DNA of 6,473 nucleotides from Caldilineae bacterium (GCA_011192085.1 DUEQ01000335.1:1-6473); one strand, 5' to 3'; shown: positions 1-5,261, counted from the stretch's first letter. The notes: a model not told the origin generated them from the sequence alone. Made by a program: numbers and translations.

Positions 1-14
1 TCCCATTCCCTCTC

Positions 15-21
15 AAAGGAG
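15..21 (+). promoter_or_regulatory. Shine-Dalgarno site of the coxG-like gene
   Basis: AAAGGAG lies 7 nt before a GTG codon at 29. This strong site supports the GTG start even though it is not ATG. No promoter can be recognised in the few bases available upstream. Confidence 0.85.
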
Positions 22-28
22 AGATACC

Positions 29-676
29 GTGGAACTCAATGGCAGTTACACCTTTGATGCCCCTCGCGAGGTGATCTGGCAAGCGTTGATGGACCCCGAG
101 GTCCTGGCCAAGATCCTTCCTGGCGTCGAACGCCTGGAAAAAGTCAGCGACACCGAGTTCACCGGCGTCATGGATGTGCGCGTCGGGCCCGTCCAGGGCA
201 AATTCAATGGCAAGGTCGTGCTCTCCGACCTGCAAGAGCCCGAGAAATTCCACATGGATGTGGATGGTCGGGGCGCGGCAGGCTTCATCCGTGGCGGCGG
301 GGACGCCCTTCTGGAGGAAGTCGATGGCAAGACTGTACTCACCTATTCGGGCGACGCCCAGGTGGGCGGACGCATCGCCAGCGTGGGGCAACGTCTCGTG
401 GAGACCACGGCCAAATCCATCGTGCGGCAGGGGCTGGAGAGTCTGGACCGGCTCACGCAGGCCCAGCTCCATCCCCCCGAAGCAGGAGCTGAGGCGCCCC
501 CCGTCGAATACGCACCTCCCTCCGAGATAGAGGTGGCTTTGGGCGTGGCCCGCGATGTGTTGGATGAATACATCCCGCCCGAAAAGCGCCCCGCGGCCAT
601 GGCCATCGGCGGCGCGCTGGTCGCGCTTCTCATCGCTCTGATCGCGGCCCTCTTGCTCAAGGGAGATGATTCCTGA
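29..676 (+). CDS. coxG: CoxG-family SRPBCC protein with C-terminal membrane anchor
   Basis: This is a 215-residue protein of the carbon monoxide dehydrogenase subunit G (CoxG) family, which has an SRPBCC (START-like) lipid/hydrophobic-ligand fold. Family hallmarks seen: the N-terminal beta strand with FDAPREVIWQAL (9-20), LPGVE (30-34), VGPVQGKFNGKV (52-63), GAAGFIRGGGDALLEE (82-97) and the strand around TYSGDAQVGGRIASVGQRL (105-123). A proline-rich linker (about 149-185) follows, then one hydrophobic helix (about 189-210) ending in a short charged tail. That suggests a cytosolic domain tethered to the inner membrane. Characterised CoxG proteins attach molybdenum CO dehydrogenase to the membrane and its quinone pool. 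Relatives also sit beside xanthine dehydrogenase-like hydroxylases, so the true partner cannot be decided here. The start is GTG with a strong Shine-Dalgarno site. The large, medium and small hydroxylase subunits are not in the window and would be expected upstream. fdrA follows after 64 bp on the same strand. Confidence 0.85.
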   Translation: MELNGSYTFDAPREVIWQALMDPEVLAKILPGVERLEKVSDTEFTGVMDVRVGPVQGKFNGKVVLSDLQEPEKFHMDVDGRGAAGFIRGGGDALLEEVDGKTVLTYSGDAQVGGRIASVGQRLVETTAKSIVRQGLESLDRLTQAQLHPPEAGAEAPPVEYAPPSEIEVALGVARDVLDEYIPPEKRPAAMAIGGALVALLIALIAALLLKGDDS

Positions 677-740
677 CAAAAGACACGCCGACTCATCACC
701 ATTCACCCCCCTCTCACCTCTCGCCTTCATCGATGACGCC
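677..740 (+). other. C-rich spacer before fdrA with a 32-nt G-free tract
   Basis: The 64 bases between the coxG stop and the preferred fdrA start have no recognisable Shine-Dalgarno site. Positions 691-722 contain no G at all, and two near-identical heptamers, TCTCACC (712-718) and TCTCGCC (719-725), lie in tandem. The reading frame is open back to an ATG at 666, so part of this stretch could be translated if that start were used. The composition resembles the repeat leader before the glucokinase gene. Confidence 0.6.
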
Positions 741-2456
741 ATGAGCACCATTCAATCCGAAATCTGGCGCGGCGCGTATTACGATTCCGTCGTGCTGATG
801 CAATTGCAACGAGAACTTGTGGGTCTGCCCGGCGTGTTGGACGCGGGCGTGGTTATGGGCACCGACGCCAACAAAGACATCCTCGTCCAAAGCGATCTCC
901 TCACGCCCGAGGCTCAGGCTGCCGGCGCGGACGACCTCATCATCGTGGTCAAAGCCGAGAACGAGGACGCGGCCCGGGAGGCTTTAGCTCAGGTGGACGC
1001 GCTCCTCACCCAGCGCCAGAGCAGCACGGCGCAGGAAGGCTACCGCCCCAAGAGCGTCGAATCCGCCGCGGAGATGCTGCCCGACGCGCAATGGGCGCTG
1101 GTCTCGGTCGCGGGCCAGTACGCGGCCGGGGTCGCGCGCAAGGGCCTGGAATTAGGCAAACACATCTTCCTCTTCAGCGACAATGTTTCACTGGAGGATG
1201 AGGTGAGCCTGAAGCAGGCAGCCCGGGAGAAGGGCCTGCTGGTCATGGGGCCTGATTGCGGCACGGCCATCGTCAATGGCGTGGGCCTGGGCTTCGCCAA
1301 CCGGGTGCGGCGGGGCGCGATCGGCGTGATCGCGGCCTCGGGCACGGGCTTGCAGCAAGTCACCGCTCGCATTCACCAGCTGGGCGCGGGGGTGACCCAT
1401 GGCCTGGGCACGGGCGGTCGGGACCTGAAGGAGGAGGTCGGGGCCATCACCGCGCTTCAGGCCCTGGACCTCTTCCGTCGTGACCCCGAGACGAAAGTCA
1501 TCGTCATCATCTCCAAACCCCCGGCCGACCGCGTGGCCCGAAGTCTGCTGCGCGCAGCCAAAGCCACGGGCAAACCGGTCGTGGTCGATTTCATCGGCTT
1601 CGAGCCCGACAAGCCTGTGGACGGCAACCTGCATTTCGCCCGCACCCTGGACGAAGCCGCGGAGCTGGCCGCGTCCCTGCTGAATGATCTGCCCGAAGAG
1701 CCCCTCGCGACCGAGGAAAACCCCTTCGCGGCGGGTCAGAAATACCTGCGCGGGCTGTTCTCGGGTGGAACCCTGGCCTACGAGGCGCTGCTCATCCTGC
1801 GGGATATGCTGCCCAACCTCTACGCCAATCTCCATCTCGACGGCGTGGCCGACCTGACGAACCCCATGCAGAGCCAAGGCAATACCATTGTCGACCTGGG
1901 CGAGGACGTGTTCACCGTGGGGCGATTGCACCCCATGATGGACAACGACCTGCGCATCCGCCGCCTGCATCAGGAGGCCGCGGACCCCGAGACCGCGCTC
2001 ATCTTGCTGGATGTGGTGTTGGGCTACGGTTCCCATCCCGACCCCGCGGGCGAACTGGCCCCGGCCATCGAGGAAGCTCGAAAAGAGGCTCAGGCCCAGG
2101 GGCGACATCTCGAATTCGTGGCCGTTGTCGTGGGCACCGATGAAGACCCGCAGGACATGGCCGCGCAGATCGAGACGCTGGAGGCCGCGGGCGTTCAGGT
2201 CTTCACCAGCAATCAAGAGGGCGTGGCCTACGCGGGGCAGCGGGTGCAGGCCCTGAATCCCCTGACCGAAGGTCAGCCCGTGACGCTGGAGAGCTTGACC
2301 GGGCCATTGAGCGCCATCAATGTAGGCCTGGAGATCTTCGCAGAGAGCCTGAAGGACCAGGGGGCGGAGGTCGTGTGGGTGGACTGGCGTCCGCCCGCGG
2401 GCGGCAACGAGCGCCTGGCCGCCATCCTGGCCCGCATGCGCGGGGGGAATCTGTAA
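741..2456 (+). CDS. fdrA: FdrA family protein (acyl-CoA synthetase/succinyl-CoA synthetase alpha-like)
   Basis: With the start at 741 the protein has 571 residues, close to E. coli FdrA (about 555). Motifs matching FdrA along its length: GAYYDSVVLM (11-20), SVAGQYAA (122-129), FSDNVSLEDEVSLKQAAREKG (145-165), LLVMGPDCGT (166-175), GVIAASGTGLQQ (195-206), GGRDLKEEVGAITALQAL (225-242), SKPPAD (258-263), GLFSGGTLAYEA (338-349), DLGEDVFTVGRLHPMMD (385-401), LLDVVLGYG (422-430), VVGTDEDPQ (463-471) and VDWRPPAGGN (547-556). The fold is Rossmann-type CoA-binding plus ligase domains, as in succinyl-CoA synthetase. The FdrA cluster of E. coli has been tied to allantoin/oxamate catabolism as part of an oxamate carbamoyltransferase (AllFGH); whether that holds here is inference. 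The usual partners (DUF1116/YlbE, DUF2877/YlbF, carbamate kinase) do not follow. An in-frame ATG at 666 would add 25 low-complexity residues and overlap coxG by 11 bp, but its AGGGAG abuts the ATG with no spacing, so 741 is preferred. Confidence 0.88.
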   Translation: MSTIQSEIWRGAYYDSVVLMQLQRELVGLPGVLDAGVVMGTDANKDILVQSDLLTPEAQAAGADDLIIVVKAENEDAAREALAQVDALLTQRQSSTAQEGYRPKSVESAAEMLPDAQWALVSVAGQYAAGVARKGLELGKHIFLFSDNVSLEDEVSLKQAAREKGLLVMGPDCGTAIVNGVGLGFANRVRRGAIGVIAASGTGLQQVTARIHQLGAGVTHGLGTGGRDLKEEVGAITALQALDLFRRDPETKVIVIISKPPADRVARSLLRAAKATGKPVVVDFIGFEPDKPVDGNLHFARTLDEAAELAASLLNDLPEEPLATEENPFAAGQKYLRGLFSGGTLAYEALLILRDMLPNLYANLHLDGVADLTNPMQSQGNTIVDLGEDVFTVGRLHPMMDNDLRIRRLHQEAADPETALILLDVVLGYGSHPDPAGELAPAIEEARKEAQAQGRHLEFVAVVVGTDEDPQDMAAQIETLEAAGVQVFTSNQEGVAYAGQRVQALNPLTEGQPVTLESLTGPLSAINVGLEIFAESLKDQGAEVVWVDWRPPAGGNERLAAILARMRGGNL

Positions 2457-2463
2457 TCCGTGG

Positions 2464-2477
2464 ACAGTATTCAGTAA
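2464..2477. repeat. Two tandem heptamers (ACAGTAT TCAGTAA)
   Basis: ACAGTAT at 2464-2470 is followed directly by TCAGTAA at 2471-2477, sharing the CAGTA core. Two copies alone would be weak evidence. The 7-bp period is the same as in the other repeat families of this spacer, which is why it is listed. Confidence 0.4.
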
Positions 2478-2518
2478 CCGGTCTGAGAGCGTTCGCGCGT
2501 CGATGTTATTGAAACAGG

Positions 2519-2539
2519 GTGGCAGGGGGCACGTGGCAG
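2519..2539. repeat. Heptamer repeat, unit GTGGCAG, three copies
   Basis: GTGGCAG (2519-2525), GGGGCAC (2526-2532) and GTGGCAG (2533-2539) lie head to tail with no extra base. The middle copy differs at two positions. GGTGGCA at 2518-2524 is the exact reverse complement of TGCCACC at 2567-2573 in the next array, so the two arrays can pair as a 7-bp stem. Confidence 0.7.
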
Positions 2540-2560
2540 GAAGAGAGGAGGAATAGAGCT

Positions 2561-2588
2561 GCAACTTGCCACCTGCAACTTGCAAACC
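2561..2588. repeat. Heptamer repeat, unit GCAACTT, four copies
   Basis: GCAACTT (2561-2567), GCCACCT (2568-2574), GCAACTT (2575-2581) and GCAAACC (2582-2588) are contiguous. Copies one and three are identical. The second copy is complementary to the GTGGCAG array about 40 bp upstream, so the two arrays look like inverted members of one degenerate family. Confidence 0.75.
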
Positions 2589-2598
2589 GGATAACACG

Positions 2599-2652
2599 CC
2601 AACGTCCAAACCCAGAAAGGCATGGGACTTCGGACGTTGGACATTGGACGTA
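2599..2652. repeat. GGACGTT heptamer array with an inverted copy
   Basis: Four contiguous 7-bp units run GGACTTC (2625-2631), GGACGTT (2632-2638), GGACATT (2639-2645) and GGACGTA (2646-2652), all beginning GGAC. CCAACGTCC at 2599-2607 is the exact reverse complement of GGACGTTGG at 2632-2640, giving a 9-bp stem with a 24-nt loop. The array ends 11 bp before the preferred ATG at 2664. Confidence 0.8.
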
Positions 2653-2663
2653 TTTTCGACATC

Positions 2664-3491
2664 ATGCCCACCCGCAGATTATCCTACGCCAACCTGATCC
2701 TCATCCTGGCCAGTGCGCTGGGCGCGGCCGCGTTTCTGTCACCCTTCTTCGGCCCGCGGCCGCAGCAAAGCCAGATGAACGCCATGGCCCACAGCGGCGA
2801 CGCCATGCTCATCCTCTCGCTGGTGAGCCTCCTATCCCTGGCCGCGGTGGCCGCGGGGATGCAATCCAACGAGATGAACGCAAAAACCCTGGCCGTGCTG
2901 GGCGCACTGGCCGCGGTGGGCGCGATGTTGCGCTTCATCCCCGGTCCGGGCGGATTCTCCGGCGTCTTCTTCCTGCCCATCATGGCGGGATACGCGTTTG
3001 GCGCCCAGTTCGGCTTTCTGGCCGGACTGGTCACCCTGCTGGCGTCCGCGTTCCTCACCGGCGGGGTGGGCCCGTGGCTGCCCTATCAGATGTTCGCCGC
3101 GGGCTGGGTGGGGGCCATCGCCGGACTCGTCCCCCACGTCCGCCCCGGAACCCGGTGGGAAATCGCCATCCTGGCGGGCGTGGGCCTCCTGCTGGGATTG
3201 TTCTACGGCCTGGTCATGAACCTGTGGTTCTGGCCCTTCGTATTTCAGCCGCAGCAGGCCGCGCGCTATTGGCAGCCGGGCGACAGCCCCCTCGAGATCG
3301 TCAAAGCCTACGCGCTGTTCTACGTCATCACCTCCTTCGCCTGGGACCTGTGGCGGGGGCTCGGCAACGCCGCGCTAATCCTCATCTTCGGCGCGCCCGT
3401 TCTGCGCCTGCTGCAACGTTATCAAAAACGCTTCCACTTTGTCTGGACCGACGCCCCCTTCTCCCTCACGCCTCCCTTCTCCCAACGCTGA
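2664..3491 (+). CDS. ECF transporter S component-like membrane protein
   Basis: A 275-residue, strongly hydrophobic protein with about eight or nine membrane segments (approximate residues 8-28, 47-66, 74-92, 101-115, 117-132, 141-157, 166-191, 212-226, 233-250). The core GAMLRFIPG (86-94), then FFLPIMAGYAFGAQFGFLAGL (102-122) and GGVGPWLPYQMFAAGWVGAIAGL (133-155), is typical of energy-coupling factor substrate-binding (S) components in the cobalamin/general ECF group. The substrate cannot be read from sequence; a CbrT-like cobalamin or related vitamin role is only a guess. It is longer than most S components (about 180-220 residues). The ATPases (EcfA) and T component are absent nearby, so it would share a module encoded elsewhere. 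ATG 2664 is preferred because upstream codons back to an ATG at 2622 come from the GGAC heptamer array. Neither start has a good Shine-Dalgarno site. The last ten or so residues are encoded by repeat-like DNA. Confidence 0.7.
   Translation: MPTRRLSYANLILILASALGAAAFLSPFFGPRPQQSQMNAMAHSGDAMLILSLVSLLSLAAVAAGMQSNEMNAKTLAVLGALAAVGAMLRFIPGPGGFSGVFFLPIMAGYAFGAQFGFLAGLVTLLASAFLTGGVGPWLPYQMFAAGWVGAIAGLVPHVRPGTRWEIAILAGVGLLLGLFYGLVMNLWFWPFVFQPQQAARYWQPGDSPLEIVKAYALFYVITSFAWDLWRGLGNAALILIFGAPVLRLLQRYQKRFHFVWTDAPFSLTPPFSQR
3456..3483. repeat. Direct repeat CCCTTCTCCC within the 3' end of the transporter gene
   Basis: The 10-mer CCCTTCTCCC occurs at 3456-3465 and again at 3474-3483, 18 bp apart. It encodes the two PFS tripeptides at residues 265-267 and 271-273 of the membrane protein. 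The second copy runs directly into the octamer array, so the coding 3' end appears built from the same kind of simple repeat DNA. Confidence 0.65.
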
Positions 3492-3562
3492 CACGCTGAC
3501 ACGTTGACACGCCCTCACGCTGATACGCTGATACACCCACACGCTCACACGCTCACACGCCC
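3485..3562. repeat. Octamer tandem array (ACGCTGAC-like), about 9.75 copies
   Basis: Nine full 8-bp units plus six bases run without a gap. Units 1-3 are ACGCTGAC, ACGCTGAC and ACGTTGAC. Unit 4 is ACGCCCTC. Units 5 and 6 are ACGCTGAT. Unit 7 is ACACCCAC, units 8 and 9 are ACGCTCAC, and the partial unit is ACGCCC. The first unit contains the TGA stop (3489-3491) of the upstream membrane protein. The partial last unit ends at the base before the glucokinase ATG. The array therefore fills the whole 71-bp spacer and is the entire leader of the next gene; it contains no Shine-Dalgarno-like sequence. Confidence 0.95.
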
Positions 3563-4567
3563 ATGCTCCTCGCAGGCGATATCGGGGGCACGAAATCGAT
3601 CCTCGCCCTCTACCCCGACGACGGCGACGCCCGAACGCCCCTCATCCAACAACGCTATCCCAGCCGCGACTTCTCCAGCCTCACCCGTCTGCTGGATGCA
3701 TTCCTGGCCGAACATGATGCCATCATCGATGCGGCCTGCCTGGCCGTGGCTGGGCCCGTGGTCGCGGGCAAGGCCGAGGCCACGAACCTGTCGTGGGTGG
3801 TCACCGAGCAGGGGTTGCGGGCCCGCCTGGGCGATATCCCCGTCCGTCTGGTAAACGACCTGCAGGCCACGGCCTATGCCATTCCCGCGCTCACGCCCGA
3901 TGACCTGCACACATTGCACTCGGGCGAGCCCGAGCCCCAGGGCGCGTTGGCGGTCATCGCGCCGGGCACGGGGCTGGGCGAAGCCTATCTCGTCTGGGAT
4001 GGCGGCGCGTATCGGGCGTATGCGTCGGAGGGCGGACATACCGACTTCGCGCCCCGCAATGAGCTGGAGATCGCGCTGCTGCGTTTTTTGATGCGGCGCA
4101 TGGATCACGTGAGTTATGAGCGGGTGTGTTCGGGCGTGGGCATCCCCAACCTCTACGCATTCCTCAAGGATAGCGGTTATGCGCCCGAACCGCCCTGGCT
4201 GACCCAACAGCTCCTCCAGGCCGATGATCCCACTCCGGTCATTGTCACCGCGGCGCTGAAGCATGCCCCGCCCTGCCCCCTCTGTGCAGCCGCCCTTGAC
4301 CTGTTCATCGCCATCCTGGGCGCGGAGGCGGGCAATCTGGCCCTAAAGGCGCTCTCTACGGGCGGGGTCTATGTGGCGGGAGGCATTCCGCCCCGCATCC
4401 TCGACGCTTTGAGTCATGGCCCCTTCATGCAGAACTTCATCCGCAAGGGGCGCTTCGCGGACCGCCTGGTGCGCATGCCCGTGCATGTCGTGCTGAACCC
4501 AAACACCGCGCTCATCGGCGCGGCCCGCTACGGGTTTGATTTGCTTCGAGGGATGATCTCATCATGA
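3563..4567 (+). CDS. glk: Glucokinase (Glk family, ATP-dependent)
   Basis: A 334-residue cytosolic hexokinase-fold kinase that phosphorylates glucose to glucose 6-phosphate. It matches the proteobacterial-type Glk family (E. coli Glk about 321 residues) rather than ROK glucokinases. Motifs: phosphate-1 loop GDIGGTK (5-11); LVNDLQATAYAIP (96-108), with Asp99 as the expected catalytic base; APGTGLGEAYL (133-143) for phosphate binding; SEGGHTDFAP (155-164), with the glucose-contacting Glu156 and His159; ERVCSGVGIPNLY (186-198); AGNLALKALSTGGVYVAGG (256-274); and KGRFAD (295-300). The start is unambiguous: no ATG, GTG or TTG lies in frame between an upstream in-frame TGA (3521-3523) and this ATG. 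There is no Shine-Dalgarno site because the octamer array abuts the ATG. The stop overlaps the thpR start by ATGA, implying coupled translation. Its product is the substrate of Ino1, encoded convergently downstream. A Cys-Pro-Leu-Cys at 238-241 is unusual but unexplained. Confidence 0.92.
   Translation: MLLAGDIGGTKSILALYPDDGDARTPLIQQRYPSRDFSSLTRLLDAFLAEHDAIIDAACLAVAGPVVAGKAEATNLSWVVTEQGLRARLGDIPVRLVNDLQATAYAIPALTPDDLHTLHSGEPEPQGALAVIAPGTGLGEAYLVWDGGAYRAYASEGGHTDFAPRNELEIALLRFLMRRMDHVSYERVCSGVGIPNLYAFLKDSGYAPEPPWLTQQLLQADDPTPVIVTAALKHAPPCPLCAAALDLFIAILGAEAGNLALKALSTGGVYVAGGIPPRILDALSHGPFMQNFIRKGRFADRLVRMPVHVVLNPNTALIGAARYGFDLLRGMISS
4548..4563 (+). promoter_or_regulatory. Shine-Dalgarno region of thpR inside the glk 3' end
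   Basis: GAGGG at 4548-4552 lies 11 nt before the thpR ATG at 4564, and TGATC follows at 4554-4558, which also matches the extended anti-Shine-Dalgarno complement. The site sits within the last glucokinase codons. With the ATGA overlap it fits translational coupling. Confidence 0.5.
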
Positions 4568-5160
4568 ACTACCGTCTTTTCATCGCCATCAATCTCCCGC
4601 CCGAGCTGCTGGCCGCGCTCCAGACCGCGCAGCGGCAGCTTCAGCGCAAGTTGGCTTCCCATCCCCTGCGCTGGTCCCGGCCCGAGGGCATCCATCTCAC
4701 CCTCAAATTCCTGGGCGACACCGACGTCGCCCGCATCGACGCCATCGTCGAGGCCCTGGCCGCAGTGACTGGCCGCCATGCGGCCTTCGAGCTGCCCGTG
4801 GGCGGGCTAGGCATGTTCCCCAACGCCCGCCGTCCCAACGTGTTGTGGGTGGGAGTGGCCGATGAAGCCCGGAAGCTGCAAAAGCTGGCCGGAGATGTGG
4901 ACAAGGCCATGGCGCGGCTGGGCTGGCCCCGGGAGAAGCGGGCCTTCAACGGGCATCTCACCCTGGCTCGGGTGAAGAAATACGCGGGGAGCCGGGAACG
5001 CCGCGAGTTGGGGGAGCAGGTGCTGAGCCTGCGAGGTTATGAGAAGCTGGGCGTCCTGCCTGTCCACACCATCCACCTCATGCGCAGCCAGCTCCACCCC
5101 GACGGTTCCATCTACACCGAACTCCGGGCCATTCCCCTGCTGCGCCGACCAGGTTTCTGA
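4564..5160 (+). CDS. thpR: RNA 2',3'-cyclic phosphodiesterase (2H family, ThpR/LigT)
   Basis: A 198-residue cytosolic protein of the 2H phosphoesterase superfamily, near the usual ThpR length (about 180-200). It has the two defining His-x-Thr/Ser-x motifs: HLTL at 44-47, within GIHLTLKFLGD, and HLTL at 131-134, within FNGHLTLARVK. Other family marks are the N-terminal RLFIAINLP (4-12), an LPVGGLGMFPNARRPNVLWVG-like strand region (77-97) and the C-terminal MRSQLHPDGSIYTEL (173-187), which matches the conserved L..S.L.P.G..Y..L pattern. The family hydrolyses RNA 2',3'-cyclic phosphate ends to 2'-phosphates and was first noted as a 2'-5' tRNA ligase in vitro. Its ATG overlaps the glucokinase stop (ATGA), so the two genes are one transcription unit. 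No functional link between RNA end repair and glucose phosphorylation is obvious. Two hairpins follow its stop. Confidence 0.93.
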   Translation: MNYRLFIAINLPPELLAALQTAQRQLQRKLASHPLRWSRPEGIHLTLKFLGDTDVARIDAIVEALAAVTGRHAAFELPVGGLGMFPNARRPNVLWVGVADEARKLQKLAGDVDKAMARLGWPREKRAFNGHLTLARVKKYAGSRERRELGEQVLSLRGYEKLGVLPVHTIHLMRSQLHPDGSIYTELRAIPLLRRPGF

Positions 5161-5225
5161 CCTGTCGGGCTGGCTAACTGACGAATCTTCTGGCCCTGCC
5201 AATCTGGCCCAATGGCCCCCTCCAA

Positions 5226-5254
5226 CCTCCCCCCGAACTGCGCTCAGGGGGAGG
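5226..5254. repeat. G/C-rich inverted repeat (8-bp stem)
   Basis: CCTCCCCC at 5226-5233 and GGGGGAGG at 5247-5254 are exact reverse complements with a 13-nt loop (5234-5246). The hairpin could act in either direction. It lacks a following T-run on either strand, so it is not a canonical intrinsic terminator and may be a dispersed repeat element. Confidence 0.7.
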
Positions 5255-5261
5255 CCATCCC

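Larger units (their letters stand above)
2457..2663. other. 207-bp gene-free spacer made largely of heptamer repeats
   Basis: There is no supported gene between the fdrA stop and the start of the membrane-protein gene. The stretch is a mosaic of different 7-bp tandem repeats, listed separately, with two internal inverted repeats. No clear sigma-70 promoter or U-tract terminator was found. An in-frame ATG at 2622 lies inside this material and is not preferred as a start. Confidence 0.75.

Noticed and set aside
666..740. N-terminal extension of FdrA from the ATG at 666
   Set aside because: The 25 extra residues are low-complexity and precede the conserved FdrA start region, and the AGGGAG directly abuts the ATG, which is poor spacing. 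It is kept only as an alternative.
1188..2609. Long minus-strand open frame (473 codons) opposite fdrA
   Set aside because: It lies antisense to a gene with clear FdrA homology throughout, has His/Gln/Gly-rich composition typical of a high-GC antisense frame, and shows no recognisable motif.
2622..2663. N-terminal extension of the transporter from the ATG at 2622
   Set aside because: The extra 14 codons are the GGAC heptamer array read in frame, and AAGG lies only one base before the ATG.
2457..2663. Riboswitch (for example cobalamin) upstream of the transporter
   Set aside because: No B12-box or other riboswitch core was recognised. The spacer is explained by heptamer repeats.
2519..3499. 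Plus-strand open frame overlapping the transporter gene in another frame
   Set aside because: Its product is Arg/Pro/Gly-rich, starts inside heptamer repeats and shows no family resemblance. The overlapping frame encodes a convincing membrane protein.
3485..3562. CRISPR array
   Set aside because: The units are 8 bp and contiguous with no spacers, so this is a simple tandem repeat.
3545..4264. Minus-strand open frame opposite glucokinase
   Set aside because: It is the shadow of a gene with all Glk motifs intact. It also runs into the octamer array.
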